16,676 nucleotides of DNA from Verrucomicrobiota bacterium (GTDB lineage Bacteria > Verrucomicrobiota > Verrucomicrobiia > Limisphaerales > JAHEOI01), in NCBI GenBank assembly GCA_018610125.1, contig JAHEOI010000350.1, positions 1 through 16,676 of the forward strand, in the 5' to 3' direction. Position 1 is the first letter of the stretch. Each line of letters opens with the position of its first letter. Positions 15,317-16,676 of this stretch are shown here, piece after piece. Both the position numbers and the translations under genes were made by a program. The notes beneath the pieces were generated by a model. The model did not search any database and had not been told where the DNA came from. It saw only the letters and a program-made list of their open reading frames with translations.

Positions 15317-15345
15317 TTGCCAAGGGATTGATCTGCGACTATAAA
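15317..15345 (+). promoter_or_regulatory. Candidate sigma70-type promoter for the second PA14 gene
   Basis: TTGCCA (15317-15322), a 17-bp spacer, then TATAAA (15340-15345); each box matches the consensus at five of six positions. It points toward the gene at 15613 and would give a leader of about 260 nt. Confidence 0.45.
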
Positions 15346-15365
15346 GCTCGTGCAACCAAAGAACC

Positions 15366-15558
15366 GCCAAAGGAAACAGCGCAATCGCGTCGCATAATGA
15401 GTGACGGCCTAATGCGCAGGGTTTTCCATCCTTTGGCGAGAAAACCGAAAAGCGGGCAAAGAGTAATGGGCGATGCGCGGGCGTCGCGGCGGCGCCTGTT
15501 CTTTGCCCGGACATCTTGAAGAGGAGTGCTTCAGAGAGGTCAGAGGTGCTTCTGAAGC
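15366..15558 (+). ncRNA. Candidate structured 5' leader, multi-stem
   Basis: Between the candidate promoter and the PA14 gene lie consecutive strong stems. First is a nested element: GCCAAAGGA/TCCTTTGGC (15366-15374 with 15429-15437) around GCGCA/TGCGC (15379-15383 with 15413-15417) around CGTCGC/GTGACG (15388-15393 with 15101 offset 15101 excluded; right arm 15401-15406, one G-U pair, 7-nt loop). Next comes CGGGCAAAGA/TCTTTGCCCG (15453-15462 with 15500-15509), then GCTTCAGA/TCTGAAGC (15528-15535 with 15551-15558). No known riboswitch consensus was recognised. No U-run marks a terminator. Confidence 0.4.
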
Positions 15559-15612
15559 TCTGTGGAGAAAGAAGGTACTGTAGAAAAAAGGTACTGTGGA
15601 GAAAAAAAGAGT

Positions 15613-16676
15613 ATGCTAGGCCATCAAAGAATAATCAAAAGTATAGGGGCGGTCGGCGCTCTCGCGGCCCTTTTAGCCGTAGGGGTGTCGAAGGCGGACG
15701 CAGGTGTTGTTGACATCAGGCTGTTTGGGCAGTTCGGGACCCAGCAGGGACCGGGGGCCATCGAGGGCAATTTCGTCGAGGATTTGACCTCGTTGGACGA
15801 GTTCCCGAGCGAGCCTTCGCTGGATTCCGCGAACCCACCCGCGTTTTTCCCGATTGAGCCATTGAGCAGCTTGCAATGGCCCCAGGATTTCTCGGAGGGG
15901 GACAACACGGGCGACATGTACGGGTCCATGGTACAAGGTTACCTTGAGGTCCCGGTCGACGGTGAATACCAATTCTTCATTCGGAGTGACGATGGCTCGC
16001 GTTTTGAGCTGAGCTCCGATCATACGCAGGGCAATGCTGAGACCGTGGCGCGGGTGCCCGGCGATGAGTGCTGCAGCGGCTTTGTTGAAGACGGCACGCG
16101 CAATTCCGAGGCGATTACCCTGGAAAAAGGCAAGCAGTACTACTTTCGGGTAGTGCACAAAGAGGGAACCGGCGGCGACTGGTGGCAAGTTGGCTGGACC
16201 GGACCTGAGATCGGGGATACCCCGAAGGTGATCCAGGGACGATACCTCCAACGGTTTGTTACCGAATCGGGGCCTCCGGTCATCACGCAGCAACCTCAAG
16301 ATGCGACCGTGCCGGAAAAAGATGCGGAAGCGGTCTTTACAGTGCAAGTCGATGCCAACCCCCCGGTCAGCTATCAATGGATGCGTAATGGCAATGAGAT
16401 CGACGGCGCGACCAGTTCGTCACTGACGTTTGACGCCTCCCTCGAAAACGACGGAGACACGTTCAGTGTGGCGATCGAGAATGATTCCGACTCGGCGACG
16501 AGCGACACGGCAACGTTGACAGTGACGCCGGATGAGACCGCTCCGAAGGTTGATCGTGTCAGCCCACGCGGTAACCCGAACGGGGTTACGGTATTCTTTA
16601 CGGAGGCCGTCAGTGAGTCGAGTGCGCTCAATGCCGATAATTACAGCATTGACGGCGGTTCCGTCTCAATCGAGAG
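15613..16676 (+). CDS. Second giant secreted PA14 / Ig-like protein (3' end beyond window)
   Basis: An open frame of 354 codons that runs off the window end without a stop. It opens with a signal peptide (about residues 1-30, GALAALLAVGV, ending ADA|G), then a PA14-like domain (about 32-215: FFIRSDDGSRF, ECCSGF, GGDWWQVGW), an Ig-like domain (about 219-305: QQPQDATV, YQWMRNG, ATLTV) and the start of an SbsA/Big-type domain (PRGNPNGVTV, SALNADNY). Order and wording are colinear with residues 1-400 of the protein at 186-4703, so the two are paralogues and this one probably continues with LamG and more Ig-like domains. GGAG lies 11 nt before the ATG, in an A-rich leader where GGTACTGT is repeated. 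Likely a secreted or surface carbohydrate-interacting protein; function inferred only. Confidence 0.88.
   Translation, partial: MLGHQRIIKSIGAVGALAALLAVGVSKADAGVVDIRLFGQFGTQQGPGAIEGNFVEDLTSLDEFPSEPSLDSANPPAFFPIEPLSSLQWPQDFSEGDNTGDMYGSMVQGYLEVPVDGEYQFFIRSDDGSRFELSSDHTQGNAETVARVPGDECCSGFVEDGTRNSEAITLEKGKQYYFRVVHKEGTGGDWWQVGWTGPEIGDTPKVIQGRYLQRFVTESGPPVITQQPQDATVPEKDAEAVFTVQVDANPPVSYQWMRNGNEIDGATSSSLTFDASLENDGDTFSVAIENDSDSATSDTATLTVTPDETAPKVDRVSPRGNPNGVTVFFTEAVSESSALNADNYSIDGGSVSIE

Noticed and set aside
15226..15519. 97-codon plus-strand frame in the divergent intergenic region
   Set aside because: It starts in a 9-bp tandem repeat and runs through the inverted repeats of the leader; no domain, no ribosome site.

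Overview
The window looks like a chromosomal segment of a GC-rich, Gram-negative-type bacterium, most likely Verrucomicrobiota (Opitutae/Puniceicoccales-like) or a close PVC relative. This is inferred from gene style, not a marker gene: two giant secreted PA14/Ig-like/LamG proteins, one ending in a GPW...FIRL-type C-terminal module, a secreted CxxC repeat protein, and abundant GC-rich palindromic repeats with a REP-associated tyrosine transposase. No rRNA, tRNA or CRISPR was seen.

Layout. 186-4703 (minus) is a 1505-residue secreted multidomain protein with a strong intrinsic terminator at 117-150. 4704-5548 is an 845-bp non-coding stretch filled with palindromes and short dispersed repeats. 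5549-8374 (minus) is phosphoenolpyruvate carboxylase (ppc). 8428-10542 (minus) is a REC-PAS-GGDEF-EAL cyclic-di-GMP regulator. Divergent from it, 10652-12763 (plus) encodes an unrecognised architecture: SEC-C zinc motif, helical region, coiled coil and a RelE/ParE-like C-terminus. A 108-nt nearly pure purine tract with a G-quadruplex motif follows its stop codon. 12938-13221 is a small exported-protein gene that appears broken by a frameshift. 13244-14333 is a REP/RAYT block: an HUH (Y1) transposase gene between two almost identical 298-bp cassettes, each with three tandem 77-bp hairpin units. 14515-15159 (minus) is a secreted protein with two exact-spacing Cys/His repeats. A promoter-like site and a structured leader (15317-15612) precede 15613-16676 (plus), the start of a second giant PA14/Ig protein, paralogous to the first and cut by the window end.

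How it works together. There is no obvious single pathway. ppc (anaplerosis) and the c-di-GMP regulator are co-oriented, 53 bp apart, and may be co-transcribed. The two PA14 proteins face outward at the two ends and are clear paralogues, probably surface or secreted carbohydrate-interacting proteins. The intergenic regions are the most unusual part: several repeat families recur across the window, and one supplies the stop codons of two successive genes.

Best leads for something undescribed: the SEC-C/coiled-coil/RelE-like fusion, the RAYT with duplicated three-unit cassettes, the multi-stem leader of the second PA14 gene, and the stop-codon-associated repeat.
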